64,000 bases of DNA from Burkholderiales bacterium (GTDB lineage Bacteria > Pseudomonadota > Gammaproteobacteria > Burkholderiales > Burkholderiaceae_C), in assembly GCA_028868855.1 (NCBI GenBank), contig JAGWTR010000012.1, positions 1-64,000 of the forward strand, written 5' to 3'. The number at the start of each line of letters is the position of its first letter. The first letter of the stretch is position 1. Under the pieces are notes generated by a model, which did no database searches, was not told the DNA's origin, and worked only from the letters and a program-made list of their open reading frames with translations. Positions 35,012 to 44,039 of the stretch are shown piece by piece. Made by a program: the position numbers and the translations under genes.

Positions 35012-36049
35012 ATGAGCGAGACCCTGACCCTGATCCGCCCGGATGATTGGCACCTGCATGTGCGCGACGGCGCCGCCATGGCCAGCGTGGTGCCCGCCAC
35101 GGCGCGGCAATTTGCGCGCGCCCTGATCATGCCCAACCTGCGCCCGCCCGTGACCACTGCCGAGCAGGCCATGGCCTACCGGGACCGGATTCGCGCGGCG
35201 GTCCCCTCTGGCGTGACATTCGAGCCCTTGATGGCGCTCTACCTGACCAACAACACGCCGGTCGAGGAAGTGGCACGTGCCAAGGCCATGGGGGCCATTG
35301 CCTTCAAGCTCTACCCGGCCGGTGCCACCACCAATAGCGATGCGGGCGTGACCGACCTTCGCAAGACTTACGCCGTGCTGGAGGCCATGCAGCGCGAAGG
35401 GCTGGTGCTGTGCGTGCATGGCGAGGTCACCGACACGGACGTGGATGTGTTCGACCGCGAGAAGGTGTTCATCGATGACAAGCTGATCCCGCTGCGCCGA
35501 GATTTTCCGGAATTGAAGATGGTGTTCGAGCACATCACCACCAAAGACGCCGCGCAGTATGTGCAGGCCGCCGACCGCTTTGTCGGCGCGACCATCACGC
35601 CGCAGCATTTGCTGTACAACCGCAATGCCCTATTCATGGGTGGCCTGCGGCCGCATTACTACTGCCTGCCGGTGCTCAAGCGCGAGGAACATCGCCAGGC
35701 CCTGGTGCAAGTGGCCACCAGTGGCGACGCCAAATTCTTCCTGGGTACCGACAGCGCGCCGCATGCGTCGCAGTTGAAGGAACATGCCAGCGGGTGCGCG
35801 GGTTGCTACACCGCGCCGTGTGCCCTGGAGTTGTATGCGCAGGCTTTTGAAGCCGCCGGCGCGCTGGACAAGCTCGAAGTCTTCGCCAGCATCAACGGGC
35901 CTGATTTTTACCAGCTGCCACGCAACCAGGCGCAGGTCACGCTCAAGCGAGAACCCTGGGTGGTGCCTGAATCGCTGCCCTTTGGCGAGGATGCCAGCAT
36001 CAAGCCTTTGTGCGGTGGGGAGACCTTGGCCTGGCGCTTACAGGCCTGA
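35012..36049 (+). CDS. pyrC: Dihydroorotase
   Basis: Class II dihydroorotase of 345 residues, which closes carbamoyl-aspartate to dihydroorotate in pyrimidine synthesis. The zinc-binding DWHLHVRDG is at about residue 12, KLYPAGATTNSDAG with the metal-bridging Lys at about 98, FEHITTKDAAQYV at about 172, ATITPQHLLYNRN near 200 and FLGTDSAPH near 248 with the Asp ligand. ATG at 35012 gives the family's usual start; an earlier ATG at 34994 is possible. It converges with the potassium channel gene and the two coding ends overlap by twelve bases. Confidence 0.95.
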   Translation: MSETLTLIRPDDWHLHVRDGAAMASVVPATARQFARALIMPNLRPPVTTAEQAMAYRDRIRAAVPSGVTFEPLMALYLTNNTPVEEVARAKAMGAIAFKLYPAGATTNSDAGVTDLRKTYAVLEAMQREGLVLCVHGEVTDTDVDVFDREKVFIDDKLIPLRRDFPELKMVFEHITTKDAAQYVQAADRFVGATITPQHLLYNRNALFMGGLRPHYYCLPVLKREEHRQALVQVATSGDAKFFLGTDSAPHASQLKEHASGCAGCYTAPCALELYAQAFEAAGALDKLEVFASINGPDFYQLPRNQAQVTLKREPWVVPESLPFGEDASIKPLCGGETLAWRLQA

Positions 36050-36832
36050 GTCGGCGGGCGCCTTGGCATCCGCCTTGGCGGCGTCGAGGCTTTCACGCAG
36101 CGTGGCGATCTCGTGCCTGACCGCCTTCAGTTGCGCATGCATGTCCCGCAGAATTTCGCGCTCGACCTTGCGCTCTTGGGTGCCCACGAACATGGCGGCC
36201 ACGCTGGCCGTGACCAGTGAAAGCACGCCGTAGCCCAGCATGACCACGAACACCGAGAAGATGCGCGAAGCCGTGGTGCTGGGCACCACATCGCCATAGC
36301 CGACCGTGGCCGCCGTTGAAAAGGCCAGCCACAAGCCGTCGCCCAGGGTGGTGACTTCCGGGTCAATCCAGTAAAAACCGAGGCCGCACAGCCCGAGCAC
36401 GCCGGCGGCCATGCCCATCAGACGTGCCAATCCGGCGCGTTCGAGCAGCGGTTTGCTGATGATGACCAGGCGCAGCAGCATCAGCAGCGCGATCCCCATG
36501 CGCCAACTCAAGGCGCCGATGGACCGGCTGCTGGCGGGCAGCGCCGCACACACCAGCAAGGCCGCGCCAAGCGTCCACTCCGAGCTTTGCCGGACCCACC
36601 AGCGGCCATGCGTCATGCTGCTTTGCGCTGCCGAATGCTGGCGCGCATGCTGCCACGCCGAGGCAAACACGAGCAGCGCACTGACCACGTACATGACCGG
36701 CGCCCATGAGTCCGGGGTGGGCATGAGCGAGTCGTAAAACGCGGGCGTGCTGGCCACCAGGGCCATCAACATGGGCCAGGGGGAGTTGGCCTGATCAAGC
36801 AGGCTCAGGTGCGGCGCGCGAAAACGGGGCAT
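36038..36832 (-). CDS. Potassium channel family protein
   Basis: Ion channel subunit of 264 residues with several predicted membrane segments and the potassium selectivity filter TVGYGD at about residue 190, followed by the inner helix IFSVFVVMLGYGVLSLVTAS. Four hydrophobic stretches precede the pore, which recalls six-segment voltage-gated channels, but the segment in the S4 position (RMGIALLMLLRLVIISKPLL) has few arginines, so voltage sensing is doubtful. The C-terminus is a short coiled-coil-like helix (KVEREILRDMHAQLKAVRHE) that could aid assembly. Confidence 0.87.
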   Translation of the reverse strand: MPRFRAPHLSLLDQANSPWPMLMALVASTPAFYDSLMPTPDSWAPVMYVVSALLVFASAWQHARQHSAAQSSMTHGRWWVRQSSEWTLGAALLVCAALPASSRSIGALSWRMGIALLMLLRLVIISKPLLERAGLARLMGMAAGVLGLCGLGFYWIDPEVTTLGDGLWLAFSTAATVGYGDVVPSTTASRIFSVFVVMLGYGVLSLVTASVAAMFVGTQERKVEREILRDMHAQLKAVRHEIATLRESLDAAKADAKAPADSGL

Positions 36833-36855
36833 GGGTGGAGGTTCAGCAGGGCGAA

Positions 36856-37773
36856 TCAGGCCGGCAGGAAGCCCTCGACGGACAGATAGCGCTCACCGGT
36901 GTCGTAGCAAAACCCAAGCACCTTGGCCTGGGCGGGCAAGTCGGGTAGTTTCTTGGCGATGGCGGCCAGCGTGGCGCCGGAGGAAATGCCCACCAGCATG
37001 CCTTCTTCGCGCGCGGCGCGGCGACCGTATTCACGCGCCTCTTCGGCGTCGACCAGGATGACACCGTCCAGCACGGCCATGTCCAGGTTGGCCGGAATGA
37101 AGCCGGCACCGATGCCCTGGATGGGGTGCGGCGAGGGCGCGCCACCGGAAATGACCGGCGAGACTGCGGGTTCCACCGCGAACACCTTCAGTTGCGGCCA
37201 GGCTTTTTTCAGCACGCGGGCGCACCCGGTCAAGTGGCCGCCCGTGCCCACGCCGGTGATCAAGGCGTCCAGACCATCGGGGAAGTCGTTGAGGATTTCC
37301 TGGGCCGTTGTGCGGGCGTGGGCCTCGATGTTGGCGGGGTTCTCGAACTGCTGGGGCATCCACGAGTTTGGGGTTTGGGCGATCAGTTCCTGGGCGCGGG
37401 CGATGCAGCCTTTCATGCCGATCTCGCGCGGGGTGAGGTCGAATTTGGCGCCGTAGGCCAGCATCAGGCGGCGGCGTTCCAGGGACATGCTGTCGGGCAT
37501 CACCAGGATCAATGAATAGCCCTTCACCGCGGCCACCATGGCCAGGCCGATGCCGGTGTTGCCCGAGGTTGGCTCGATGATGGTGCCGCCGGGCTTGAGG
37601 GCGCCCGAGCGTTCGGCGTCCTCGACCATGGCCAGGGCGATGCGGTCTTTGATGGAACCCCCCGGGTTGGCGCGTTCGGCCTTGATCCAGACTTCATGGC
37701 TCGGCCCAAACAGGCGGGCGGCGCGAATGTGGGGAGTGTTGCCGATGGTGTCGAGAATCGATTGGGCTTTCAT
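36856..37773 (-). CDS. cysK: Cysteine synthase (O-acetylserine sulfhydrylase)
   Basis: PLP enzyme of 305 residues that makes cysteine from O-acetylserine and sulfide. NPGGSIKDR contains the PLP lysine (residue 42), [10 protein letters not shown] is at about 68, the phosphate-binding [10 protein letters not shown] is at about 173, and SSGATLAA is at about 262. CysK and CysM types are hard to tell apart here; the sequence is close to both, so the symbol is given with some doubt. It is divergent from dsbD, with an inverted repeat between them. Confidence 0.85.
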   Translation of the reverse strand: MKAQSILDTIGNTPHIRAARLFGPSHEVWIKAERANPGGSIKDRIALAMVEDAERSGALKPGGTIIEPTSGNTGIGLAMVAAVKGYSLILVMPDSMSLERRRLMLAYGAKFDLTPREIGMKGCIARAQELIAQTPNSWMPQQFENPANIEAHARTTAQEILNDFPDGLDALITGVGTGGHLTGCARVLKKAWPQLKVFAVEPAVSPVISGGAPSPHPIQGIGAGFIPANLDMAVLDGVILVDAEEAREYGRRAAREEGMLVGISSGATLAAIAKKLPDLPAQAKVLGFCYDTGERYLSVEGFLPA

Positions 37774-37828
37774 GACGGTCTCCGGGCTGAATAAAGGTAT
37801 CGTCGCAGAAATGGGTGTGTCGTATCCG

Positions 37829-37846
37829 ACATACTCGCCAGTATGT
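37829..37846. promoter_or_regulatory. Inverted repeat between cysK and dsbD
   Basis: ACATACT and AGTATGT form seven-base arms with a four-base centre, 34 bases before the dsbD start. It may be a regulator site for either gene. No known consensus was recognised. Confidence 0.35.
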
Positions 37847-37879
37847 ATGAAGGTGTCTACCCGTGATAAAGGATCGAGC

Positions 37880-39772
37880 GTGAAGTGGTGGCGATGGTGG
37901 ACTGCGGTCCTGTTGGGCTGGGGGGGTGTCTTGCTGTGGACTGGCCAGGCGCGGGCGGCGGGCGAGTTCTTGCCGGTGGCTCAGGCCTTCAAACTGGAGG
38001 CGCGGGTGTCGCCCCAGAGTGGGGTGATGCTGGACTTCGCGCTGGCGCCCAAGACCCATCTTTACCGAGACCGCTTCTCGGTGCAAGCGCTGCCGGAATC
38101 GGTCAAATTGATGGCGCCCGTCTTGCCCACCGGGGTGCTCAAGTTCGATGAGGGCTTTGGCAAAAAAGTCGAGGTCTACTACGACCGTTTGAGCGTTGAG
38201 GTCGGGGTCGACGCGGCCACCGCGCCTGGCACACCAGCCTTCGTGAAGGTGGGCTACCAGGGTTGTGCCGACGACGGCATTTGCTATCCGCCGCAGACCC
38301 GTTACTTTCGCCTGACGCTGGCCCAGGGAGGGCGGGTGGTTGCGGTGGCGCCAGCGACCGCGCAAGACGCCGGACTGTCACAGGCGGGGACACCGGCCAG
38401 TGCGTCACCGGCCGGGGCCGCGAGTCCGCCGATCGATGCCAGTGCCGCCACGCGCATGGCTGAGCGCATCCAGCAGACCCTGGCCTCGGGCAATTGGCTG
38501 TCCATCGTCGGGGTGTTTTTCGTGGCCGGCGTGCTGCTGTCTTTCACGCCCTGTGTCCTGCCCATGGTGCCCATCTTGTCGTCCATCATCGTGGGCGAGG
38601 ACGGTGCGGTCAGTCGGGTGCGCGGCCTGACGCTGGCGCTGAGCTATTCACAAGGCATGGCCCTGGTGTACACCGTGCTGGGCGTGGCGGCGGGCTTGTT
38701 GGGCGAAGGCCTGGCGGCGGGGCTGCAATCGCCCTGGGTGCTGGGCAGCTTTGGTGTGCTGTTGGTGGTGCTGGCCTTGTCCATGTTTGGTGCCTTCCAC
38801 CTGCAAATGCCGCACTTCATTCAAAGCCACCTCACGCACCACTCGGGGCGCCTGGGTGGCGGCGGGCTGCTCAAGGTGTTCATCATGGGGGTGCTGTCGG
38901 CGCTGATCGTGGGCCCGTGCGTGAGCGGCCCTCTGGCCGGGGCACTGGTCTACCTCAGTCAGACCCGCGACGTGCTGCTGGGAGGCACGGCGCTGTATGC
39001 GTTGGCCTGGGGCATGAGCGTGCCCCTGCTGCTGGTGGGCGTGTCGGCGGGCTCGCTGTTGCCGCGCGCGGGCCTGTGGATGGAGTCCGTCAAGACCTTT
39101 TTTGGCCTGCTGCTGCTGGGCGTGGCCTGGTGGCTGGTCTCACCCATTCTGGCGCCCTTGGCCTTGCTGGGCTTGTTGGGGCTGCTGCTGGCCCTGGCCG
39201 CCGCCTTCACGGGGGGCTTTGATCACATGGCCCCGCAGGCCAGCCTCAAGCACCGCAGCTTCAAGGCCGTGGGCATGGTGCTGGCCATCCTGTCGGTGAT
39301 GGAGCTCGCCGGAGCGGTCGCGGGCGCGAAAGACCCCTGGGATCCGCTGCGGCCCTTCATCGCCAGCACGGCGGGGGCGAACAGCGCCTTCGCGGCCTCG
39401 ACCCGACCCGTGGCGTTCAAGCGCGTGGCCAGCGTGGCCGAGCTGGATGCGGCCCTGGCCGAGGCGTCCAAGGCCGGCCAGGTCGCGATGCTCGATTTTT
39501 ATGCCGACTGGTGCGTGTCCTGCAAGGAGATGGAGCGCTACACCTTTTTCGACCCGCGGGTGCAGGACCAGCTCAAGCACGTCGTGACCTTGCAGGCCGA
39601 TGTGACGGCCAACAGCGAGGCCGACAAGGCGCTGCTCAAGCGCTTCACCTTGTTCGGGCCGCCCGGCATCATCTTTTTTGACCGGCAGGGCCGGGAGCAG
39701 GGCGGTACCCGCGTGATCGGGTATCAAGCCGCCGATGAATTCCTCAAGAGCCTGCAAGCGGCCGGGATTTGA
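37880..39772 (+). CDS. dsbD: Thiol:disulfide interchange protein DsbD
   Basis: Membrane reductant relay of 630 residues that passes electrons from cytoplasmic thioredoxin to periplasmic DsbC and CcmG-type proteins. AAAGGA lies six bases before the GTG at 37880, giving a signal peptide [21 protein letters not shown]; an ATG at 37847 has no such site. The N-terminal periplasmic domain has [13 protein letters not shown], the eight-helix membrane part has [13 protein letters not shown] and [13 protein letters not shown] as its redox cysteines, and the C-terminal thioredoxin-like domain has [13 protein letters not shown] at about residue 545. All six cysteines are present. Confidence 0.93.
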   Translation: MKWWRWWTAVLLGWGGVLLWTGQARAAGEFLPVAQAFKLEARVSPQSGVMLDFALAPKTHLYRDRFSVQALPESVKLMAPVLPTGVLKFDEGFGKKVEVYYDRLSVEVGVDAATAPGTPAFVKVGYQGCADDGICYPPQTRYFRLTLAQGGRVVAVAPATAQDAGLSQAGTPASASPAGAASPPIDASAATRMAERIQQTLASGNWLSIVGVFFVAGVLLSFTPCVLPMVPILSSIIVGEDGAVSRVRGLTLALSYSQGMALVYTVLGVAAGLLGEGLAAGLQSPWVLGSFGVLLVVLALSMFGAFHLQMPHFIQSHLTHHSGRLGGGGLLKVFIMGVLSALIVGPCVSGPLAGALVYLSQTRDVLLGGTALYALAWGMSVPLLLVGVSAGSLLPRAGLWMESVKTFFGLLLLGVAWWLVSPILAPLALLGLLGLLLALAAAFTGGFDHMAPQASLKHRSFKAVGMVLAILSVMELAGAVAGAKDPWDPLRPFIASTAGANSAFAASTRPVAFKRVASVAELDAALAEASKAGQVAMLDFYADWCVSCKEMERYTFFDPRVQDQLKHVVTLQADVTANSEADKALLKRFTLFGPPGIIFFDRQGREQGGTRVIGYQAADEFLKSLQAAGI

Positions 39773-39786
39773 CGGGACAGGCCCCC

Positions 39787-40986
39787 ATGAACCCCGACGC
39801 CCAAACCCTGTGGCGCGCGCCACGCTGGACCCTGGCCGTGCTGCTGGCCGCCCTGGGCATGCTCGGGCCGTTTTCGATCGACACCTACCTGCCGGCGTTT
39901 TCCGGCATCGCAGCCTCGCTGCACGCCACGCCCTTGCAGATCCAGCAGACCTTGTCGGCCTACCTGTTCGCTTTTGCCTTCATGAGCCTGTTTCATGGGG
40001 CCTTGTCGGACAGCTTTGGGCGCCGTCCCGTGGTCTTGACCGGCATTGCGATGTTCACCGTGGCCAGCGTCGGTTGCGCCATGGCCGCCAGCATCGAGCA
40101 ACTGGTGTTCTTTCGCGCCATGCAGGGCCTGTCCACCGGGGCGGGCATTGTGGTGTCGCGCGCGGTGATCCGCGACATGTTTCCCCCCGCCGATGCCCAG
40201 CGCATGATGGCGCAGGTGACGCTGTTCTTTGGCGTGGCACCCGCGGTGGCGCCCATTGTGGGCGGCTTTCTGTTCGTGCACGCGGGCTGGCATGCGGTGT
40301 TCTGGTTCCTGTCGGCGGTGGGCGTGCTGCTGTGGCTGGGCAACTGGTGGCTGCTGCCCGAGACCCTGCACATCAGCCAGCGACAGCCCTTTGAAGTGCG
40401 CCACCTGATGCGTGGCTATGCCGAGTTGGGCTTCAACCCGCGCTTCTTATTGCTGGCCCTGGCCAGCGGCATCCCCTTCAACGGCATGTTTTTGTATGTG
40501 CTGTCGGCGCCTACTTTTCTGGGGCAGCACCTGGGGCTGGCGCCCGAGCAATTTTTCTGGTTCTTTTGCGTGACGATCGGCGGGATCATGGGGGGCGCCT
40601 GGCTCAGTGGCCGTCTGGCAGGGCGATTGGCCCCGCACCTTCAAATCCGCATCGGCTTTGCCATCATGCTGGGCATCTCCGTGATCAACGTGGTCGCCAA
40701 TCTCTTGTTCAAGGCGCAGGTGGGCTGGGCTTTGATCCCCATTGGCATCTACGCGTTTGGCTGGGCCATGATGGTGCCAGTGGTCACCTTGATGGTGCTG
40801 GACCTGTGTCCGCAACGCCGTGGCATGGCCTCGTCCCTGCAGGCCTTTGTGGGCAGCGCGGCCAACGGCGTGGTGGCCGGGGCGATCGCGCCGCTGGTCA
40901 TGCATTCGACGGTGCGGCTGTCGGTGGCTTCTTTGTTGATGATGTGTGTGGGGCTGGTCGCCTGGGGCTGGGTTCAGCGGCGATAA
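39787..40986 (+). CDS. Bcr/CflA family multidrug efflux MFS transporter
   Basis: Drug:proton antiporter of 399 residues with twelve predicted membrane segments. The family's opening (MLGPFSIDTYLPAF) and the loop-2/3 motif GALSDSFGRRPVVLTG at about residue 75 fit the DHA1 Bcr/CflA group (bicyclomycin and chloramphenicol resistance). It starts 14 bases after dsbD and runs the same way, so it may be co-transcribed; its stop codon sits in the -10 region of rnpB. TTG at 39769 is an alternative start. Confidence 0.9.
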   Translation: MNPDAQTLWRAPRWTLAVLLAALGMLGPFSIDTYLPAFSGIAASLHATPLQIQQTLSAYLFAFAFMSLFHGALSDSFGRRPVVLTGIAMFTVASVGCAMAASIEQLVFFRAMQGLSTGAGIVVSRAVIRDMFPPADAQRMMAQVTLFFGVAPAVAPIVGGFLFVHAGWHAVFWFLSAVGVLLWLGNWWLLPETLHISQRQPFEVRHLMRGYAELGFNPRFLLLALASGIPFNGMFLYVLSAPTFLGQHLGLAPEQFFWFFCVTIGGIMGGAWLSGRLAGRLAPHLQIRIGFAIMLGISVINVVANLLFKAQVGWALIPIGIYAFGWAMMVPVVTLMVLDLCPQRRGMASSLQAFVGSAANGVVAGAIAPLVMHSTVRLSVASLLMMCVGLVAWGWVQRR

Positions 40987-40987
40987 T
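40982..40987 (+). promoter_or_regulatory. Likely -10 element of rnpB
   Basis: GATAAT ends eight bases before the RNA 5' end and overlaps the TAA stop of the MFS gene. No convincing -35 box was found at the usual distance. Confidence 0.4.
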
Positions 40988-40995
40988 GCGCGGGT

Positions 40996-41322
40996 GAAGT
41001 CGGCCAGACCGCCGCTGGTGCAGGGATCGAAAGGTCGCACTGGAGGAAGGTCCGGACTGCACAGGGCAGCGTAGGAGGTAACACCTCTCCACCGCGAGGT
41101 GAGGATCAGAGCAACAGAGACGAGCCAATTAAGTTTGGGTGAAACGGGCAATCTCTACGCGCAGCAACACCAAATAGGCACACATTGACCTGGCCCGGGG
41201 AGTGTGCGGGTAGGTGGCATCGAGCCGTTCTGGTGACAGGCGGCCCAGAGGAATGGCGGTCACGGCCACGCGTCGCAAGGCGGGTGGCCGCACAGAATCC
41301 GGCCTATCGGCTGACTTCACAC
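40996..41322 (+). ncRNA. rnpB: RNase P RNA (class A)
   Basis: Catalytic RNA that removes the 5' leader of precursor tRNAs. The ends pair: GAAGTCGGCC at 40996 with GGCTGACTTC at 41311-41319. Conserved elements include GGAGGAAGGTCCGGACTGCA (41043-41062, CR I), CAGAGCAACAGAGAC (about 41108) and CACAGAATCCGGCCTATCGG (41291-41310, CR V and the P4 strand), the last followed by a T run at 41323-41328 that serves as terminator. Length (about 327 nt) matches betaproteobacterial relatives. Confidence 0.95.
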
Positions 41323-41414
41323 TTTTTTCACTGTTTGAGCGCCCGCCCCGGCGGCGGCGCTCAAGTCGACCGGGGCAATGGTCGAAAACCGGCATGGTTC
41401 TCCGGAGAGATTGC

Positions 41415-42527
41415 ATGCCCACGCCCATTCGCCGCTTCCCCCTTCCCGCCCGTCTTGTCCTGCCCTTGCTGGTCTTGTTGGGCGGCGTCGGGTTGATGGC
41501 GGCGGCACAGGCGGCCAGCGGGCGTGTCGAGGACGCCGCCAGTGAGCCCGCCGCCTCGGCGGTCGAGGCCTTGCCCAAGGTGATCGCCAAGGACGAGCTC
41601 AAGCACAAGGCCGCCGCCGCGCGGGCGGTCAAGTCGCCAGCATCCGGTGCGTCCGCCGCTGAGACCAAGGCGGCACCGACCATGTCCGAGTTGCGCAATT
41701 TGATCGACCAAAAGATTGCCGAGGTGCGCGCCAGGCAGGGCCCCGCCCCGACGCTCAAGCTGGTCGCCAAAGGCGGAAGGTCGCGCAAGCACGGGGCGGT
41801 CGCGAGCGCGGCCTCAGGGCCCTTGTCGCCCCAAGACGGGCTGGCATGGCAGGGTGAGCATTGGGACTACAACGGTCCTGCAGGCCCGCAGAACTGGGGC
41901 CGGCTCAAGCCTGAATTTCAAAGCTGTTCAACCGGAAAGCGCCAAAGCCCCATCGACATCCGCGATGGCATCAAGGTGCAACTGGAGCCCATCCAGTTTG
42001 ACTACCACCCAACGCCGTTTCAGGTGATCGACAACGGTCACACGGTGCAGGTCAATGTGCCACCGGGGAACGCCATCACCGTCTCCGGGCGGCGCTATGA
42101 ACTGCTCCAATTTCACTTCCACCGCCCCAGCGAGGAGCGCATCAACGGCCGCCAGTACGAGATGGTGGTGCACCTGGTGCACAAAGACGCCGAAGGCCGA
42201 CTGGCCGTGGTGGCCGTGCTGATGGACCAGGGCAAGGAGCACCCGATGGTGCAGCTGGTGTGGAACAGCCTGCCACTGGAAAAGGGCGTGGAACAGGCCT
42301 CGCCCGTCATGCTGGACCTGAATCTGATGCTGCCCGAGCAGCGCCAGTACTACACCTACATGGGCTCGCTGACCACGCCGCCGTGCAGCGAGGGTGTGCT
42401 GTGGATGGTGATGAAACAGGCCGCCACGCTGTCGCCCTACCAGGCGTCCGTGTTTGGCCGGCTCTACAACAACAATGCCCGCCCCATTCAGGATGCGTCC
42501 GGTCGCCTGATCAAAGAAGGTCAGTGA
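41415..42527 (+). CDS. Exported alpha-class carbonic anhydrase
   Basis: Periplasmic or secreted zinc enzyme of 370 residues that interconverts CO2 and bicarbonate. It has a signal peptide (RLVLPLLVLLGGVGLMAAAQ), a low-complexity Ala/Lys linker with a coiled-coil-like stretch up to about residue 140, and then the catalytic domain (HWDYNGPAGPQNWGRL, CSTGKRQSPIDI). The zinc ligands are in LLQFHFHRPSEE at about 234 and the VVHLVH segment at about 252, and the C-terminal SLTTPPCSEGVLW is intact. GGAGAG at 41404 supports the ATG at 41415; an earlier ATG at 41394 is less well placed. Confidence 0.93.
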   Translation: MPTPIRRFPLPARLVLPLLVLLGGVGLMAAAQAASGRVEDAASEPAASAVEALPKVIAKDELKHKAAAARAVKSPASGASAAETKAAPTMSELRNLIDQKIAEVRARQGPAPTLKLVAKGGRSRKHGAVASAASGPLSPQDGLAWQGEHWDYNGPAGPQNWGRLKPEFQSCSTGKRQSPIDIRDGIKVQLEPIQFDYHPTPFQVIDNGHTVQVNVPPGNAITVSGRRYELLQFHFHRPSEERINGRQYEMVVHLVHKDAEGRLAVVAVLMDQGKEHPMVQLVWNSLPLEKGVEQASPVMLDLNLMLPEQRQYYTYMGSLTTPPCSEGVLWMVMKQAATLSPYQASVFGRLYNNNARPIQDASGRLIKEGQ

Positions 42528-42530
42528 GCG

Positions 42531-43082
42531 TCAATACACCCGCCCGCCTTTGAGTTGCGCATGGGTGCGGCGGGTCAGCCCGGTGGCTTTGGCCATCGCG
42601 GCCATCGAATGGCCTGCATGGGCGTGGCAAATAGCCAGGCCCAGGGCATCGGCCGCATCCTGGTTGGGCTCTGAGGGCAGTTGCAACAGGCGCATCACCA
42701 TGTGCTGGACCTGCTCCTTGCGCGCATGGCCATGGCCGACCACGGCTTTCTTCATTTGCAGGGCGGTGTATTCCGACACGGCCATCTCGCCGCCGCTGAC
42801 CAATGCGGCCAGCGCCGCGCCCCGCGCCTGGCCCAGCAGCAAGGTGGACTGCGGATTGACATTGACGAAGACGATTTCGACCGAGGCCTGCTGCGGCTCG
42901 TAGCGCGCCATGACCTCGCGCACGCCGCCGAAGATGAGCTTGAGACGTCCGGGCAGGTCGCCCAACGCGGCCTCTTTGGTGCGGATCGTGCCGCTGGCCA
43001 CATAGGACAGGCGCGGTCCGTCGACGTCGATCACGCCAAAACCCGTGGTCTGCAGGCCGGGGTCGATGCCCAAAATTCTCAT
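42531..43082 (-). CDS. ruvC: Holliday junction endonuclease RuvC
   Basis: Resolvase of 183 residues that cuts Holliday junctions during recombination repair. The catalytic acids are D7 (ILGIDPGL), E69 (SVEIVFVN), D142 and D145 ([11 protein letters not shown]). It converges with the carbonic anhydrase gene at a distance of three bases. ruvA and ruvB are not in the window, and its usual Burkholderiales neighbour purH is 10 kb away, separated by the 43-53 kb insertion. Confidence 0.95.
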   Translation of the reverse strand: MRILGIDPGLQTTGFGVIDVDGPRLSYVASGTIRTKEAALGDLPGRLKLIFGGVREVMARYEPQQASVEIVFVNVNPQSTLLLGQARGAALAALVSGGEMAVSEYTALQMKKAVVGHGHARKEQVQHMVMRLLQLPSEPNQDAADALGLAICHAHAGHSMAAMAKATGLTRRTHAQLKGGRVY

Positions 43083-43171
43083 GGCTGATTTTCCAAGCTA
43101 GGGATGGTGCATTCGACACCAAGCAAGCATCATTCTGGCATTCGCCCTGGTTTTAACTTTGGAGCTTTTGC

Positions 43172-43903
43172 ATGAAGTACCTCTTGGCCCTTGCTTTGTT
43201 GACGGGCTTTCACATGGCGCAAGCTCAAACCACGGTGTTCAGCACCGATTTCGACAGCGGCATTGCCGCGCCCTTGAATCCGGGCACCGCCACGCTGACC
43301 GGCGTTCAAGGTTTCGGCGGGTTGGGTTCAGCCGGCAACACCTTTGGTGGCCAATTCCTGCGCAGCGCCACCGGCAATGTGGTGACGCTCACGCTGAACA
43401 ACTTGCCCACCCACACCCAGATCAGCTTGGGCTTTCTGTTGGCCGCCATCGACTCGCTGGACGGCACGGGCACGTTCCCGTCGGGCGATTTCTTGAAGAT
43501 CACGCTGGACGGCGCCAACATCTTTCGGGAATCGTTTGCCAACGCCTTGCCCTCACAGATCCAAAGCTATGTGCCCCCAGCCGGGGTTGAACTGGCCAGG
43601 CACGTGGACCTGGGCTTCGGCGGGCCGGGCAGCTACTACACCGACAGTGCCTACAACCTGGGCGCCGACCCGGCGTTTCACAACATCGCGCACACGGGCG
43701 CCGTGGCCACCTTCACCTTCCAGATCGAAGGCGAAGGGATTCAATCCCTCGACGACGAGTCCTGGGCGATGGACAACTTGCGCGTCAGCGTTTCGGCCGT
43801 GCCAGAACCTGAAGTGGCCGGTTTGGCCGCGACAGGCTGCTTGGCCGTCTGGTGCGCCACCCGCTCGCGGCGAGGCCGCCGGGTGCCAAAAATGGACATT
43901 TGA
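43172..43903 (+). CDS. PEP-CTERM domain protein
   Basis: Exported protein of 243 residues with a signal peptide (KYLLALALLTGFHMAQAQ) and a C-terminal PEP-CTERM sorting signal: VPEPEVAGLA, a hydrophobic stretch and a basic end RSRRGRR. In such systems exosortase (XrtA or a relative) cuts the tail and the protein is anchored to the envelope or exopolysaccharide. The middle is a Gly- and Thr-rich beta-type domain with no recognised catalytic motif. No exosortase is in the window. It starts 90 bases after ruvC, divergently, and is followed by the amidotransferase operon. Confidence 0.85.
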   Translation: MKYLLALALLTGFHMAQAQTTVFSTDFDSGIAAPLNPGTATLTGVQGFGGLGSAGNTFGGQFLRSATGNVVTLTLNNLPTHTQISLGFLLAAIDSLDGTGTFPSGDFLKITLDGANIFRESFANALPSQIQSYVPPAGVELARHVDLGFGGPGSYYTDSAYNLGADPAFHNIAHTGAVATFTFQIEGEGIQSLDDESWAMDNLRVSVSAVPEPEVAGLAATGCLAVWCATRSRRGRRVPKMDI

Positions 43904-43925
43904 GACTGCCCCCGTGAATTAGGAC

Positions 43926-43954
43926 TTGGCCTGGGCAGTGATCCTCGCTAGGAT
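43926..43954 (+). promoter_or_regulatory. Sigma-70-like promoter of the 8-gene operon
   Basis: TTGGCC at 43926-43931 and TAGGAT at 43949-43954 with a 17-base spacer, about 85 bases upstream of the ATG at 44040. Each box differs from consensus at two positions. It lies in the short gap after the PEP-CTERM gene, consistent with independent transcription of the operon. Confidence 0.45.
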
Positions 43955-44039
43955 CGCGACAGGCTTGGGCAGCGGCATCACCAACGTAGGAGCAATGCGG
44001 CACCCCCGCCTTCATTGATGAGAAGGTGTTTCGCGAAGC

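Noticed and set aside
33074-35608. An open minus-strand frame of over 840 codons opposite the ABC exporter and pyrC
   Set aside because: It spans two independent genes that have complete motifs on the other strand, so it is a shadow.
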